Below, piece after piece: positions 8,641 to 19,548 of a stretch of 64,000 nt of DNA. The position numbers were made by a program, and so were the translations under genes. The notes beneath the pieces were generated by a model. It had not been told where the DNA came from. It did no database searches and was given only the letters and a program-made list of their open reading frames with translations. The DNA is from Methylophaga sulfidovorans (GTDB taxonomy: Bacteria > Pseudomonadota > Gammaproteobacteria > Nitrosococcales > Methylophagaceae), in NCBI RefSeq assembly GCF_900114205.1, contig NZ_FOSH01000005.1, positions 175,873-239,872 on the forward strand, read 5' to 3'. Every line of letters begins with the position of its first letter. Positions within the stretch are counted from its first letter, which is position 1.

Positions 8641-9179
8641 TGTAGTTTGTGTTCTAATAGGGCTGTGGCGACACTCGCCAGATCATCATAGACCTCAACA
8701 CCGTCCGGAATACCTGCAGCCAGAGTTCGCTCACCTTTGCCGGTTTTGACCAATATCGGTCTGGCCTGTGACAACATTGCCGCCTGAATATCACGCAGAG
8801 AATCCCCCACTGCAGGCACATTTTCCAGACTCACCCGTAAACGATGCGCCAGGTCCACGAATGAACCATTCTGGGGTTTACGACATTGACAGTCATCTTC
8901 CGGACCATGAGGACAAAACATGATCGCCTCAATTTTGCCACCGACCTGGGCCAGCATCCTACGCATCTTGCTATGAATACGATTCAAGGTTTCTACATCA
9001 AACAAACCACGCGCGATACCAGATTGATTGGTAACCACCACCACCCGGTATCCCGCATAATTTAATCGAGCAATCGCTTCGAGGCTGCCTTCAATAGGCT
9101 CCCACTCTGCCGGATTTTTAATAAAATCATCCGAATCATGATTAATGACGCCATCTCGGTCCAGAATAATCAGCGACAT
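8637..9179 (-). CDS. gmhB: D-glycero-beta-D-manno-heptose-1,7-bisphosphate 7-phosphatase GmhB
   Basis: GmhB removes the 7-phosphate from heptose bisphosphate for lipopolysaccharide core synthesis. The 180-residue HAD-family protein starts with the nucleophile motif LDRDGVIN (D7 and D9), has the TNQSGIARG loop, a cysteine/histidine zinc site CPHGPEDDCQC and GDSLRDIQAA near the C-terminus. Length and motifs fit E. coli GmhB (191 residues). It lies 11 bases after glyS and overlaps plsC by four bases. Confidence 0.92.
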   Translation of the reverse strand: MSLIILDRDGVINHDSDDFIKNPAEWEPIEGSLEAIARLNYAGYRVVVVTNQSGIARGLFDVETLNRIHSKMRRMLAQVGGKIEAIMFCPHGPEDDCQCRKPQNGSFVDLAHRLRVSLENVPAVGDSLRDIQAAMLSQARPILVKTGKGERTLAAGIPDGVEVYDDLASVATALLEHKLQ

Positions 9180-9190
9180 AATTGCTCCTG

Positions 9191-11272
9191 TTACTCCTGC
9201 AAGCAGGAAATATCGGCAACGCCCAGGAATAATGCCCGGGTTTGATTGAGTAAGGCTAAGCGGTTGTTTCTTACGGCCTCGTCATCAGACATTACCATGA
9301 CTTGCTCAAAAAAAGCATCGATGGTTTCACGCATACCAGCGAGATAATTTAAAATGCCCGCATAATCCGAAGCAGTATAGAGTGGCTTCAAGGCTTGTTG
9401 TGCAGCCACAACCTGATCGGCCAGTGCTTTTTCAGCATTCTCAGCTAATAAGCTTTTATCAACAGTTAATCCTTCCTGTTCAGCCTCATTTTTACGCAAA
9501 ATATTACCAATACGTTTATTACCCGCTGCCAGCGACTCAGCTTGCTCCAGTTTTCTAAACTCAGCAACAGCGTTCAGTCTTTGCATAAAATCAAGCGGTT
9601 GCGTTGGCAATACGGCCAGCACTGACTCGTATTCATCAGCTTTAGCCCCTTGGTCGATAACATAACCACGCAGACGATCATAAAAATACTGCACCACCTG
9701 AGTTGTCACATCATCTTCAGTCAGAATATCGACAAAGTTATTTGCCGCTTCAGAGATTAAACGAGACAGATCAAGCGATAATTTATTCTCAATAATAATA
9801 CGCAGTACACCTAAAGCCGCACGTCGTAAGGCAAACGGATCTTTGACACCTGATGGTGGTTGACCAATACCAAACAGTCCCACGATAGTATCCAGCTTTT
9901 CAGCCAGACTGACGGCAATACCGGTAGCTGTTTGTGGCAAGTCATCACCAGCAAAACGTGGGCGATATTGCTCATCGAGCGCTTCTGCGACATCGGCATG
10001 CTCACCATCCAACTGGGCATAATAACGGCCCATAATGCCTTGCAACTCGGGGAACTCACCGACCATTTCAGTGACAAGATCACATTTTGCTAATAATGCT
10101 GCACGTTCAGCTAATTGAGCATCACTCCCCATCTGCTGTGCAATACTGGCAGCTAATGCAGCAACACGTTGAGATTTATCATAAACCGTTCCCAGCTTAT
10201 TCTGGAATACGATAGTTTTTAACTGCTGCTGGCGATCAGCCAAAGGTGACTTGCGATCGGTGTCCCAGAAAAAGGCGGCATCGCTGAGTCGTGGCAGAAT
10301 CACACGTTCATTACCGGCAATCACTTGTGCCGGATCCTGACTGGCGATATTACAGATGGTGATGAAATGCGGTAATAAATCACCATTTTTTGCCCGCACC
10401 GCGAAATATTTCTGATGACCTTCCATCGATGAAATCAACGCTTCCGCTGGTAGTTCTAGAAAACGCTGATCAAAATTACCTGCTAAAGCTACCGGCCATT
10501 CGACTAAACCAGTTACTTCATCAAGCAGCTCAGGATTAATCACAGCATCGCCACCGAGACTGGCGGCCAGTTCATTCACTTGCCCATGAATCGCCTGTTT
10601 TCTGGCTTCATAGTCCACCATCACATGACCTTCGGTTTCCAGCTGTGGAGCATAAGTCATCGGTGTGCTGATACGAATAGGCTGAGGATGGTGGAAACGA
10701 TGGCCGACAGTAAAGCGATCCGCATTTACCCCTAATAAATTGACAGGAACAACTTCATCACCCAGCAACACGACTAACCAATGAACAGGTCTGACAAACT
10801 CGCCCGGTAAGTCACCCCAGCGCATACGCTTAGGGATCGGTAAAGCATTTAACGACTGTTGAATGATTTCTGGCAGCAAAGTGGCAGTTTCAGCACCTTT
10901 TTGTTCTTGTCTGAAAATCAACCATGCGCCTTTATCGGTCTGCATCGTTTCCAGGTCATCAACTTCAATACCACAGGAACGAGCGAAACCTTGTAATGCT
11001 TTGGTTGGATTACCATCTTCATCAAATGCCGCTGTGACAGCAGGTCCACGTCGCTCTACAGTAAGATCATCTTGCTGTGTTTGTAACTTCGAAATCACTA
11101 GGGCCAAACGTCTTGGTGTCGCGTAGGCACGAATCGCATCAAAGCTTAATTCGGCACTTTTTAACCCTTGTTCAACACCTTGCTGGAAGGCCTGACTCAG
11201 TTTCAGCAATGCTTTTGGCGGTAATTCTTCTGTGCCTAATTCGATAAGCAGATCCTGATACGCCTGACTCAT
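9191..11272 (-). CDS. glyS: Glycyl-tRNA synthetase beta subunit
   Basis: The 693-residue protein begins [15 protein letters not shown], the hallmark of the bacterial alpha2-beta2 glycyl-tRNA synthetase beta chain, and contains PKRMRWGD and the HD-type segment typical of the family. The beta subunit binds tRNA-Gly and works with GlyQ to charge glycine. Its start overlaps the glyQ stop by four bases, which supports coupled synthesis of the two chains. Confidence 0.97.
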   Translation of the reverse strand: MSQAYQDLLIELGTEELPPKALLKLSQAFQQGVEQGLKSAELSFDAIRAYATPRRLALVISKLQTQQDDLTVERRGPAVTAAFDEDGNPTKALQGFARSCGIEVDDLETMQTDKGAWLIFRQEQKGAETATLLPEIIQQSLNALPIPKRMRWGDLPGEFVRPVHWLVVLLGDEVVPVNLLGVNADRFTVGHRFHHPQPIRISTPMTYAPQLETEGHVMVDYEARKQAIHGQVNELAASLGGDAVINPELLDEVTGLVEWPVALAGNFDQRFLELPAEALISSMEGHQKYFAVRAKNGDLLPHFITICNIASQDPAQVIAGNERVILPRLSDAAFFWDTDRKSPLADRQQQLKTIVFQNKLGTVYDKSQRVAALAASIAQQMGSDAQLAERAALLAKCDLVTEMVGEFPELQGIMGRYYAQLDGEHADVAEALDEQYRPRFAGDDLPQTATGIAVSLAEKLDTIVGLFGIGQPPSGVKDPFALRRAALGVLRIIIENKLSLDLSRLISEAANNFVDILTEDDVTTQVVQYFYDRLRGYVIDQGAKADEYESVLAVLPTQPLDFMQRLNAVAEFRKLEQAESLAAGNKRIGNILRKNEAEQEGLTVDKSLLAENAEKALADQVVAAQQALKPLYTASDYAGILNYLAGMRETIDAFFEQVMVMSDDEAVRNNRLALLNQTRALFLGVADISCLQE

Positions 11273-12207
11273 GACTGTACCTCCTTATCTGCAGACTGAA
11301 CCATTGGAAATCCTAATGATTCACGTCTGTCGTAATAGGCCTGAGCAACGGCTCTGGCTAAGGTACGTACACGGAGGATAAATCGCTGTCTTTCAGTCAC
11401 GGAAATCGCTTTTCTTGCATCTAATAGATTAAATGTATGTGACGCTTTCAGTACTAACTCATAGGCAGGTAGCGGTAAACCTGCTTCTATCATGCGCTGA
11501 CTTTCACGTTCACAGGTATCAAATGTGGTGAATAAACTTTCCACATCGGCATGTTCGAAGTTATATGTCGACATTTCGACTTCGTTTTGGTGGAACACAT
11601 CACCGTAAGTGACTTTCCCCATCGGGCCATCAGCCCAAATCAGGTCATATACGCTGCTAACGCCCTGCAGATACATAGCAATACGTTCCAGACCGTAGGT
11701 AATTTCACCGGTGACTGGACGACATTCAAGCCCACCCACCTGTTGGAAATAGGTGAACTGCGTGACTTCCATACCGTTCAACCACACTTCCCAGCCAAGT
11801 CCCCATGCGCCTAAAGTAGGTGATTCCCAATTATCTTCGACAAAACGCACATCATGGATAGCGGTATCCAGCCCCAGCATTTCCAGAGAACCTAAATACA
11901 GTTCCTGAATATTGATAGGTGACGGTTTTAAAACGACCTGAAACTGATAATAGTGCTGTAAACGATTGGGGTTTTCGCCATAACGGCCATCAGTGGGACG
12001 ACGTGAAGGCTGAACATAGGCAGCACTCCATGGTTCCGGGCCAATTGCGCGCAAAAATGTCGCTGGATGGAATGTCCCCGCACCAACTTCCATATCATAA
12101 GGTTGGAGAAGCACACAGCCCTGCTCAGCCCAGTACTGTTGCAGCCTGAGGATCAGTTCCTGAAAGGTTCTTGGCGTTTCCGCCTTCATCACCGCTGTCT
12201 TAGTCAT
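11269..12207 (-). CDS. glyQ: Glycyl-tRNA synthetase alpha subunit
   Basis: The class II core subunit activates glycine with [40 protein letters not shown] and [11 protein letters not shown] are conserved with E. coli GlyQ. The frame is open upstream to 12282, but the first 25 codons resemble no GlyQ, so I start at ATG 12207 (312 residues). ATG 12189 is also possible and would begin [10 protein letters not shown], closer to the E. coli start. It is the first gene of the glyQ-glyS-gmhB-plsC-fimX run and diverges from gshB. Confidence 0.95.
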   Translation of the reverse strand: MTKTAVMKAETPRTFQELILRLQQYWAEQGCVLLQPYDMEVGAGTFHPATFLRAIGPEPWSAAYVQPSRRPTDGRYGENPNRLQHYYQFQVVLKPSPINIQELYLGSLEMLGLDTAIHDVRFVEDNWESPTLGAWGLGWEVWLNGMEVTQFTYFQQVGGLECRPVTGEITYGLERIAMYLQGVSSVYDLIWADGPMGKVTYGDVFHQNEVEMSTYNFEHADVESLFTTFDTCERESQRMIEAGLPLPAYELVLKASHTFNLLDARKAISVTERQRFILRVRTLARAVAQAYYDRRESLGFPMVQSADKEVQS

Positions 12208-12377
12208 TAGCTCGATTTCACAATCCAAAGTCAAAACATACGGGATTATAGCGAATACAGAGCTGACTGTAGAGGTCGACAACAGATAAATCTGATACTA
12301 GAAAGCCTAAGCACACATTTTCCTCGTCACTCCATTGCCACCATTCAGGTACAATTCACCACCTGAGTCAGGCAATC

Positions 12378-13337
12378 ATGAGAGTGACTATGCAACGAAC
12401 CATTGGCATCGTTATGGATCCGATCAATCGGATTAATACTAAAAAAGACAGCAGTCTTGCGATGATGCTGGCTGCGCAGCAGCGTGACTGGCAGATTTTA
12501 TATATGGAACAGCAAGACCTTTTTCTATCTGAAGGGAAAGTTTTTGCTGAAATGCGCAGTCTTCGCGTATTTGATGATCCGCAGCACTGGTTTGAACTGG
12601 GTGAAAAAGTCACGCGTCCCATCACTGATGTAGACGCGATTCTGATGCGAAAAGATCCGCCATTTGATATGGAATATATCTACAGCACTTATTTGCTGGA
12701 ACAAGCTCAGGCTAATGGCGTGCTTATCATCAATGATCCGCAAAGCCTGCGTGATGCTAATGAAAAACTGTTCACCGCCTGGTTTCCACAATGCTGTCCT
12801 CCTACCTTGGTGACACGCCAGAAACATCTGATAAAAGATTTCCAGCAAACACATGGCGATATTATTCTTAAGCCGCTTGATGGCATGGGTGGCGCGTCGA
12901 TATTCCGCATCAATCAGGGCGATCCCAATTTCTCAGTCATTGTCGAAACGCTGACAGAACATGGGCGCCGCTCGGTCATGGCGCAAAAGTATTTACCCGC
13001 TATCAAAGACGGTGACAAACGTATTCTGCTGATAAATGGTGAGCCTGTATCTTATGCGCTGGCCCGCATTCCCGCGGAAGGTGAAACTCGCGGCAACCTC
13101 GCCGCTGGAGGTCGTGCCGAAGGTCGACCGTTGACTGACAGGGATCGTTGGATCTGCGAGCAGGTTGGTCCCAAACTACGCGAAAAAGGCTTAGTTTTTG
13201 TCGGACTGGACGTCATTGGTGATTACCTGACCGAGATAAATGTCACCAGCCCGACCTGTATCCGTGAACTTGATCAACAATTTGGCATCAATATTGGTGC
13301 CGATCTTATGACAGAAATAGACAAACTTTTATCATGA
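12378..13337 (+). CDS. gshB: Glutathione synthetase
   Basis: GshB joins gamma-glutamylcysteine and glycine with ATP. The 319-residue protein has IGIVMDPINRINTKKDSS, the GshB opening, then the ATP-grasp parts ILKPLDGMGGASIFR (about 159-173), NLAAGGRAEGR and the C-terminal EINVTSPTCIRELD. ATG 12390 is an alternative start that would remove four residues. Glutathione also serves formaldehyde detoxification in many methylotrophs, but no such gene is adjacent. The stop overlaps the apbE start (ATGA). Confidence 0.96.
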   Translation: MRVTMQRTIGIVMDPINRINTKKDSSLAMMLAAQQRDWQILYMEQQDLFLSEGKVFAEMRSLRVFDDPQHWFELGEKVTRPITDVDAILMRKDPPFDMEYIYSTYLLEQAQANGVLIINDPQSLRDANEKLFTAWFPQCCPPTLVTRQKHLIKDFQQTHGDIILKPLDGMGGASIFRINQGDPNFSVIVETLTEHGRRSVMAQKYLPAIKDGDKRILLINGEPVSYALARIPAEGETRGNLAAGGRAEGRPLTDRDRWICEQVGPKLREKGLVFVGLDVIGDYLTEINVTSPTCIRELDQQFGINIGADLMTEIDKLLS

Positions 13338-14386
13338 AACTTATACCCCTTTTATTAATTTTAACGACGTTACTGACAGCCTGTGGCGAACCAGAAGAAG
13401 CTGCCCGTCAGGCAAAATTTTATGCTTTCGGTACTGAAATTGATGTCAGCCTTTATGGTGTTGATGCCGAAACCGCCGAGAAAACGGTGAGCGATCTGGA
13501 AGATTCCTTCGATACCATTAATGAAACATGGCATGCATGGAAACCCAGCACCTTAACCCGCATCAATAAAGCTATCGCGAATGGCGAACCTGTTGAAATC
13601 AAACCACAAGTCGCCGCTGTTATCGAAGAAGCAGCAACCTATGCTAAGGAAAGTCATAATTTATTTAACCCGGCCGCCGGCAAATTATTTGAACTTTGGG
13701 GTTACCATCGTGATGACTGGTTTGAGTCACGCCCGCCACCAGCTCAGGATAAAATCGATGCCTGGTTGAAAGCGGATCCCACCATGGAAGATATTCATAT
13801 CAAAGATAATATTCTGACCAGTGATAATCCGATGGTAAAACTTGGCTTTGGTGGTTTTGCCAAAGGCACAGCGGTTGATGCCGCCATTGACGCCCTGAAA
13901 AAACAAGGCGTGAATAATGCCATTATCAATATTGGTGGTGATTTACGTGCCATCGGTAAACACGGCAACCGCCCCTGGGTAATTGGTATCCGTCATCCAC
14001 GAAAAGAAGGCGCTATGATTGCCTCTGTTGCAGTATCCGGTGATGAAAGCGTATTTACTTCGGGCGACTATGAACGTTACTTTACCTATGAAGGCAAGCG
14101 TTATCCTCATATCCTGGATCCAAGAACAGGTTACCCTGCTCGTGAGAATATTTCGGCGACAGTGATTAATCAGCAGGCAGCTCGTGCTGATGCTGCAGCG
14201 ACAGCGTTAATTGTGGCAGGTAAAGACTGGCCGGAAATAGCTGCCTCAATGGGTATTAAGGAAGTGATGATTATTCGTGCTGATGGGCAAGTGGAAATGA
14301 GCCCATCCATAACGAAAAAAATTCATTTTACTGACAAATCCATTAAACCAATTTTACGTGAAATAGGTTCCACAACGACTCCATAG
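13334..14386 (+). CDS. apbE: FAD:protein FMN transferase (ApbE), lipoprotein
   Basis: ApbE flavinylates threonine residues of periplasmic proteins such as NqrB, NqrC and RnfG with FMN from FAD. The N-terminus is a lipoprotein signal with lipobox LLTAC (C17). Conserved parts include LGGFAKG-like GFGGFAKGTAVD, INIGGDLRAIG, and the C-terminal HILDPRTGYPA with SATVI. Length 350 is typical. It overlaps gshB by four bases and precedes the TonB-like gene by two, so the three are likely one operon. No nqr or rnf genes are in the window. Confidence 0.94.
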   Translation: MKLIPLLLILTTLLTACGEPEEAARQAKFYAFGTEIDVSLYGVDAETAEKTVSDLEDSFDTINETWHAWKPSTLTRINKAIANGEPVEIKPQVAAVIEEAATYAKESHNLFNPAAGKLFELWGYHRDDWFESRPPPAQDKIDAWLKADPTMEDIHIKDNILTSDNPMVKLGFGGFAKGTAVDAAIDALKKQGVNNAIINIGGDLRAIGKHGNRPWVIGIRHPRKEGAMIASVAVSGDESVFTSGDYERYFTYEGKRYPHILDPRTGYPARENISATVINQQAARADAAATALIVAGKDWPEIAASMGIKEVMIIRADGQVEMSPSITKKIHFTDKSIKPILREIGSTTTP

Positions 14387-14388
14387 CT

Positions 14389-15411
14389 ATGGTAACCAGC
14401 GCATCATCTGATCGACTTATTTTTACTCTGCTGTTTTCAGTCATCCTGCATCTAGTGGTTGTGCTGGGCGTGAGCTTTGATGTGTTTTCTAAACCCACCA
14501 ATGCACCTGCGAATAACCTTGATATCACCTTGGTGAAACAACAAGACAAAATTAAACCTGAACAGGCAGACTTCTTGGCTCAGGCGAATAATGAAGGTGG
14601 GGGTGAGCTTGATACCCCCACACCAGAGCCCACAAAAGAGTTACCTGTACCGATAACCGAAGACGTGCCATCAGCACCACCGCCAGTGCAAAAAACAGAA
14701 ACGGTCACCGAGACAGAAACCGTCGCCGTACAACCACCGGCACCAGAACCAACACCGCCTGAGCCAAAAGTGGTAAAGCCAAAACCTGACGTAAAAAAAC
14801 CCAAACTTGAACCCAAGGCAAAGCCCGTTCCTAAACCTGAGAAGCCAGTCAAAAAGCTCACCCAGGAAAAAGCGGAGCGGAAGGTAGAAAAAACGGAGAC
14901 AGCTGAAACCGCAAGCAAAACTGAAGCAGAACCTGAAGAAGTCGCTAAACCCGAAATTTCTGCCCGTGATTTGATGATGCAGGCCCGAAGTGAAATAAGC
15001 GAGCTGCAGGAAAAACTCGACAAAAGCACCAAGGCTTTAAGTGAAAGACCTAAAAAGCGACGTATTTCAGCATCTACCAAAGAGTTTGCCGCCGCCGCTT
15101 ATATGAAAGCCTGGGAAATGAAAGTCGAGCGAATCGGTAATATGAATTACCCTCAGGAAGCCCGGCAAAAAGGCTTAAGTGGTAGCCTGATGTTGTCTGT
15201 AGATATCAATCCCGATGGCAGTGTACCTGCGGGTGGCATCGTCGTATCACGTTCATCAGGGCATAAAGTATTGGATGATGCCGCAGTCAGAATCGTCCGA
15301 CTGGGTGCGCCTTATGCCGCCATACCTAAAGATGTGTTGAAAAATAACGATATGCTGACGGTGATTCGTACCTGGAAATTTGAAACTGGTCGCGGTTTAT
15401 CGACAAGATAA
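14389..15411 (+). CDS. TonB family energy transducer
   Basis: The 340-residue protein has one N-terminal membrane anchor (about residues 9-30), a long proline, lysine and glutamate-rich spacer (about 75-190) that can span the periplasm, and a C-terminal TonB domain (about 245-335) with NYPQEARQKGLSGSLMLSV and the DDAAVRIVR helix. TonB proteins carry ExbBD-derived energy to outer-membrane receptors. In Pseudomonas aeruginosa the TonB3 gene also lies beside gshB and is needed for twitching motility, which is interesting given the FimX-like protein at 5806. No exbBD genes are adjacent. Confidence 0.85.
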   Translation: MVTSASSDRLIFTLLFSVILHLVVVLGVSFDVFSKPTNAPANNLDITLVKQQDKIKPEQADFLAQANNEGGGELDTPTPEPTKELPVPITEDVPSAPPPVQKTETVTETETVAVQPPAPEPTPPEPKVVKPKPDVKKPKLEPKAKPVPKPEKPVKKLTQEKAERKVEKTETAETASKTEAEPEEVAKPEISARDLMMQARSEISELQEKLDKSTKALSERPKKRRISASTKEFAAAAYMKAWEMKVERIGNMNYPQEARQKGLSGSLMLSVDINPDGSVPAGGIVVSRSSGHKVLDDAAVRIVRLGAPYAAIPKDVLKNNDMLTVIRTWKFETGRGLSTR

Positions 15412-15414
15412 AAA

Positions 15415-15440
15415 AAGCCGGTAACAATTGTTACCGGCTT
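15415..15440. terminator. Bidirectional terminator
   Basis: Arms aagccggtaac and gttaccggctt flank an AATT loop, with an A-run on the left. It separates the convergent TonB-like gene and host-attachment-type gene. Confidence 0.8.
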
Positions 15441-15445
15441 GAATA

Positions 15446-15880
15446 TTACTGAAATAAATACTGGCGAATTTCTTGTTCGCTTTTATTGATAAAGTTTTTG
15501 TTAATGGTCTGACTGATATATTTCTGTGTCACTTCACCCATTTGCTGCTTGAGTGCCCCCAGAAAGCTTGGCGGGGAAATCAACACGAGGTCGTTGACAT
15601 CACCTGTTCGGCGAGCACATTCCAGACGTTCACTTAAGTCATGAGCAAACATCTGCATTTCCTGTTTTTTTGGTTCAGTTCTAGACTCCATAGCATGACG
15701 TCCTCCAGAGCCATAACTATCAAAACCTCGTCCCGGCTCATCAGACACTAAGTCCTGATTATGAGCACGACTGGCAGTGTTGACCATGTCATCAATTTCT
15801 TTGAGTGGACTAGTCCGACTCTCAACAGAAAAGATCCGAGCTCGACTGCTCTCGGCGACAACGATCCACTTTTTCTTCAT
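15446..15880 (-). CDS. Host attachment-type protein (Host_attach / DUF family)
   Basis: The start is ATG 15880, preceded by GGAGAATCGACT, although the frame is open to 15940. The 144-residue product begins KKKWIVVAESSRARIF, typical of the family named after an Agrobacterium protein required for attachment to host cells, and continues with SDEPGRGFDS and a C-terminal LISPPSFLGALKQQM segment. Such proteins are structurally related to the archaeal release-factor-like fold. They occur widely in free-living bacteria, so the name should not be read as evidence of a host. The true role is unknown. Confidence 0.8.
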   Translation of the reverse strand: MKKKWIVVAESSRARIFSVESRTSPLKEIDDMVNTASRAHNQDLVSDEPGRGFDSYGSGGRHAMESRTEPKKQEMQMFAHDLSERLECARRTGDVNDLVLISPPSFLGALKQQMGEVTQKYISQTINKNFINKSEQEIRQYLFQ

Positions 15881-15983
15881 AGTCGATTCTCCTTCTCGCT
15901 TGGGAAAACAAGCAACACAGAGCAATAAGCGGGAAATCACCCTGCATCATCAGTAACTTGATAGAAGCAATGGTTCGACTATA

Positions 15984-16007
15984 ACAGACAATATTGCCTT
16001 TGTCTGT
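15984..16007. repeat. Hairpin-forming inverted repeat downstream of the CYTH gene
   Basis: Perfect 8-base arms acagacaa and ttgtctgt are separated by 8 bases. There is no T-run on either side, so it is not a clear terminator. It lies between the CYTH gene end and the promoter region of the host-attachment-type gene. A short direct repeat of aacaattct (16013-16030) sits beside it. Confidence 0.5.
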
Positions 16008-16031
16008 CACTTAACAATTCTAAACAATTCT

Positions 16032-16655
16032 TTACTTTTCAATATCTTGTGACAATCTATATCCTAGGCCGGCTTTACTGATATTGCTGTATTCAAGCGG
16101 GAGAGCGGCCTTGAGCTGATCCGCTAATTTTTGGCAGATTTTTATATCACCATGCTTTAATTCCAGCTCAATTTCATGGATCGCCGTCTGTTTGTCACCT
16201 GCTCTGACTTCTCCCCGGTCATAAGCCAATTCAACCACTGTGTCAGGCTCTAACACCAACAACCAGACATCACGTTCAAACTCTGTTGTGAACACCGGCT
16301 CAATAGCGCTCCATACTTGTTCTTGTTCCAGTAATGGCGCAATCGCGGTTTCTGCCAGCCGCTCAAGATCAAATGCCGGAGCAACTAATTCATGCTCCCA
16401 TTCTTGACGTTCATGCAAGCCAGAACTAGCTTGACCGCTGCATTTCACTGTTTGCAGCCATTGCTCACCTATTTGACGTAATCTCAGCCCTACTCCAAAT
16501 GTCATTAAGGCTTTGTCCGGCGTATCAAAATAGGTGCTCAGCAAATGCTGTTGATACACATCCTGCTTCAACAACGCTGTAAGCCAGTCCAGATCTAGTA
16601 AGTTAAGCGAGTCAGCCTGCGTTACCTGAAGTTTTATTTCTTGTTCTAGGCTCAT
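16032..16655 (-). CDS. CYTH domain protein, probable inorganic triphosphatase
   Basis: The 207-residue protein begins with the ExExK signature EQEIK (residues 4-8), which defines the CYTH fold of triphosphate tunnel enzymes. Charged strands such as [16 protein letters not shown] and [10 protein letters not shown] fit the tunnel lining. E. coli YgiF joins a CYTH domain to a CHAD domain. Here only the CYTH part is present. Tripolyphosphatase activity is the best guess from characterised relatives, adenylyl cyclase activity being rarer. Its start overlaps the uvrA stop by four bases, so the two are translationally coupled. Confidence 0.82.
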   Translation of the reverse strand: MSLEQEIKLQVTQADSLNLLDLDWLTALLKQDVYQQHLLSTYFDTPDKALMTFGVGLRLRQIGEQWLQTVKCSGQASSGLHERQEWEHELVAPAFDLERLAETAIAPLLEQEQVWSAIEPVFTTEFERDVWLLVLEPDTVVELAYDRGEVRAGDKQTAIHEIELELKHGDIKICQKLADQLKAALPLEYSNISKAGLGYRLSQDIEK

Positions 16656-19498
16656 GAGTTCAATAAAGGTTTTAAATATTTACCGGTGTAAGACGCCGGA
16701 TGTTCGGCCACCTCTTCTGGTGTGCCAACAGCCAATACTTCACCACCACGAGCACCACCTTCAGGCCCCATATCAATAATCCAATCTGCAGTTTTAATGA
16801 CATCAAGATTATGTTCAATGACTACAATGGTATTGCCGCGGTCTCTTAAGCTATGCAGGACTTTCAACAGCTGTTCGATATCGAAGAAGTGCAGACCTGT
16901 GGTTGGTTCATCCAGCACATATAAGGTCTTACCGGTATCACGCTTGGATAACTCTTTAGCTAATTTGACCCGCTGCGCCTCACCACCCGATAAGGTAGTC
17001 GCATTCTGGCCAAGCTTGATGTAAGTCAGGCCAACATCAATCAATGTTTGTAATTTTTTCGCCACAACCGGAATATTTTCAAAAAAGACATTCGCTTCTT
17101 CGATAGTCATATCCAGCACTTCGGTAATCGTTTTACCTTTGTAACGAATATCCAGTGTTTCACGGTTATAACGCTGGCCCTTACAAACATCACACGGCAC
17201 ATAAATATCAGGCAAGAAGTGCATTTCGACTTTAATCAGACCATCGCCCTGACAAGCTTCACAACGTCCACCTTTCACATTAAAGCTGAAACGTCCTGGA
17301 CCATAACCACGTGAACGTGCCTCAGGTGTACCCGCAAATAACTCACGGATCGGTGTAAACAAACCGGTATAGGTAGCCGGATTTGACCGAGGAGTACGAC
17401 CAATTGGACTTTGATTAATCGCCACCACTTTATCCAGCTGCTCTAAACCAATAATTTCAGAATGTGGTGCGGGTTCTTCAGAATTACCGTTTAAGTTTTT
17501 GGCGGTCAGCTTTAATAATGTTTCGTTGATCAGCGTCGATTTCCCAGATCCTGAAACACCGGTGACACAGGTCATCAGACCAATCGGCACATCAATATCG
17601 ACATTCTTCAGATTATTACCGCAGGCTCCTCTCAAACCAATTACCCGACCAGCATGGGGTTGCTGACGTTTGGCAGGTACATCAATTTTTCTACGGCCCG
17701 ACAAATACTGCCCAGTCAGTGACTCTTCACTTTTCATGATTTCTTCAGGTGTACCCTGAGCCACAATTTGACCACCATGCACACCTGCACCTGGCCCAAT
17801 ATCAAGCACAAAATCCGCCATGCGAATCGCATCTTCATCATGCTCAACGACAATGACCGTGTTACCTAAGTCACGCAGTCGGGTTAAGGTTTCCAAAAGA
17901 CGATCATTATCACGCTGATGCAGACCGATTGAAGGTTCATCAAGGATGTACATGACCCCAACCAGACCCGCACCAATCTGGCTGGCAAGACGAATACGCT
18001 GCGCTTCACCACCTGACAATGTTTCTGCACTGCGTGCCAGATTCAGATAATCAAGGCCAACATTGACCAGAAAGCTCAGACGCGCCGAAATTTCAGTGAC
18101 AATTTTTTCTGCAATTTCGCCACGTTTGCCGGGTAAGGTGAGTGTTTCAAAGAAAGTACTCACTTCACCGATAGGCATTGCTGTGACTTCAGGCAAGGTG
18201 ATTTCATTCACAAATACATTACGCGATGCCAACGTTAATCTGGCCCCATGGCACTCCGGACAAGCACGAATAGAATGGAATTTAGCCAAATCTTCACGAA
18301 CACTATTTGATTCTGTTTCGTGATAGCGACGTTGCATATTGGGGATAACACCTTCAAACGGGTGTTTACGACTTACGCTCTTACCGCGGTCGCCCATATA
18401 GTTGAAGGCGATCGGCGTTTTACCACTACCAAACAGAATAACTTCACGAACATCATCCGATAAGTCCTGAAATGGTGTTTCCAGATCAAATTTATAATGC
18501 TCTGCCAGCGATAACATCAGCTGGTAATAATAAGCATTACGGCGATCCCAGCCACGAATGGCACCTGCCGCCAGACTTAATTCCGGATGAGTCACTACAC
18601 GCACAGGATCAATAAACTGTTTCACACCGAGCCCGTCACAAGTCGGACAAGCGCCAGCAGGATTATTGAACGAGAACATGCGCGGCTCTAATTCGGAAAT
18701 CGAATATCCACATTCCGGGCAGGCGAAGCGAGCAGAAAATAAAGTCTCGTCAGACTCATCATCCATTGCCACTACTTTCGCTACACCATCAGCCATGGCT
18801 AATGCTGTCTCAAATGATTCAGCCAAGCGCTGCTGAATATCCGGACGCACTTTAAAGCGATCCACCACGGCTTCAATCGTGTGTTTTTTGCGCAGTTCTA
18901 ATTCAGGCGGGTCATCAAGCTCGATGACTTGTCCATTTACACGGGCACGAACGAAGCCTTTTATGCGTAGTTCTTCCAGTACATCACGATGTTCACCTTT
19001 ACGATCCTGAATCACCGGCGCAATCAGCATCAAGCGTTTACCTTCCGGCATATCGAGCACGGCATCCACCATTTGACTCACGGTTTGCGCCGCCAGCGGT
19101 TGATGATGTGTCGGGCAGCGCGGTTCACCCGCGCGAGCAAATAACAGCCTTAAATAGTCATAAATTTCGGTGATGGTGCCGACAGTTGAACGCGGATTAT
19201 GCGACGTCGATTTTTGTTCAATCGATATCGCCGGAGACAGGCCTTCAATATGATCCACATCCGGCTTTTCCATCATTGATAAGAACTGACGGGCATAGGC
19301 TGACAAGGATTCTACATATCGACGCTGCCCTTCTGCGTATAATGTGTCAAAGGCAAGCGAGGATTTTCCCGAACCAGACAAGCCGGTGATAACAATCAGA
19401 GCATCTCTCGGCAGGTCCAGATCGATATTTTTAAGATTGTGGGTACGAGCCCCACGAATGCTTATATTTTTCATCCCGGGAGCGCTTATATTTTTCAT
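16652..19498 (-). CDS. uvrA: Excinuclease ABC subunit UvrA
   Basis: UvrA is the damage-recognition ATPase of nucleotide excision repair. The 948-residue protein has two ABC ATPase halves ([14 protein letters not shown] near residue 41 and [14 protein letters not shown] near 640), two LSGGEAQR signatures and zinc fingers including CPECGYS and [11 protein letters not shown] 19498 follows GGAATCCTG and is preferred. A second in-frame ATG at 19474 would give the more usual start [16 protein letters not shown]. The eight codons between are a 24-base duplication. No LexA box was evident in the 50-base divergent gap to the transporter. Confidence 0.98.
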   Translation of the reverse strand: MKNISAPGMKNISIRGARTHNLKNIDLDLPRDALIVITGLSGSGKSSLAFDTLYAEGQRRYVESLSAYARQFLSMMEKPDVDHIEGLSPAISIEQKSTSHNPRSTVGTITEIYDYLRLLFARAGEPRCPTHHQPLAAQTVSQMVDAVLDMPEGKRLMLIAPVIQDRKGEHRDVLEELRIKGFVRARVNGQVIELDDPPELELRKKHTIEAVVDRFKVRPDIQQRLAESFETALAMADGVAKVVAMDDESDETLFSARFACPECGYSISELEPRMFSFNNPAGACPTCDGLGVKQFIDPVRVVTHPELSLAAGAIRGWDRRNAYYYQLMLSLAEHYKFDLETPFQDLSDDVREVILFGSGKTPIAFNYMGDRGKSVSRKHPFEGVIPNMQRRYHETESNSVREDLAKFHSIRACPECHGARLTLASRNVFVNEITLPEVTAMPIGEVSTFFETLTLPGKRGEIAEKIVTEISARLSFLVNVGLDYLNLARSAETLSGGEAQRIRLASQIGAGLVGVMYILDEPSIGLHQRDNDRLLETLTRLRDLGNTVIVVEHDEDAIRMADFVLDIGPGAGVHGGQIVAQGTPEEIMKSEESLTGQYLSGRRKIDVPAKRQQPHAGRVIGLRGACGNNLKNVDIDVPIGLMTCVTGVSGSGKSTLINETLLKLTAKNLNGNSEEPAPHSEIIGLEQLDKVVAINQSPIGRTPRSNPATYTGLFTPIRELFAGTPEARSRGYGPGRFSFNVKGGRCEACQGDGLIKVEMHFLPDIYVPCDVCKGQRYNRETLDIRYKGKTITEVLDMTIEEANVFFENIPVVAKKLQTLIDVGLTYIKLGQNATTLSGGEAQRVKLAKELSKRDTGKTLYVLDEPTTGLHFFDIEQLLKVLHSLRDRGNTIVVIEHNLDVIKTADWIIDMGPEGGARGGEVLAVGTPEEVAEHPASYTGKYLKPLLNS

Positions 19499-19499
19499 C
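19460..19499. repeat. 24-base-period tandem duplication over the uvrA start
   Basis: The 16-base block gcttatatttttcatc occurs at 19460-19475 and again at 19484-19499, a period of 24 bases. On the coding strand this repeats the start codon and the following MKNIS codons, giving two possible UvrA starts in frame. Confidence 0.85.
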
Positions 19500-19548
19500 A
19501 GGATTCCGTAGTAAAATCAAACGGATCAATATACTCTGTCCTACTACC

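Noticed and set aside
14580..15080. Long minus-strand frame opposite the TonB-like gene
   Set aside because: It is a low-complexity Ser/Gly/Thr translation of the reverse of the proline and lysine-rich spacer; no start signal or family.
15446..15880. Reading the host-attachment-type gene as evidence for a symbiotic or pathogenic life
   Set aside because: The family is common in free-living bacteria and the name comes from a single case.
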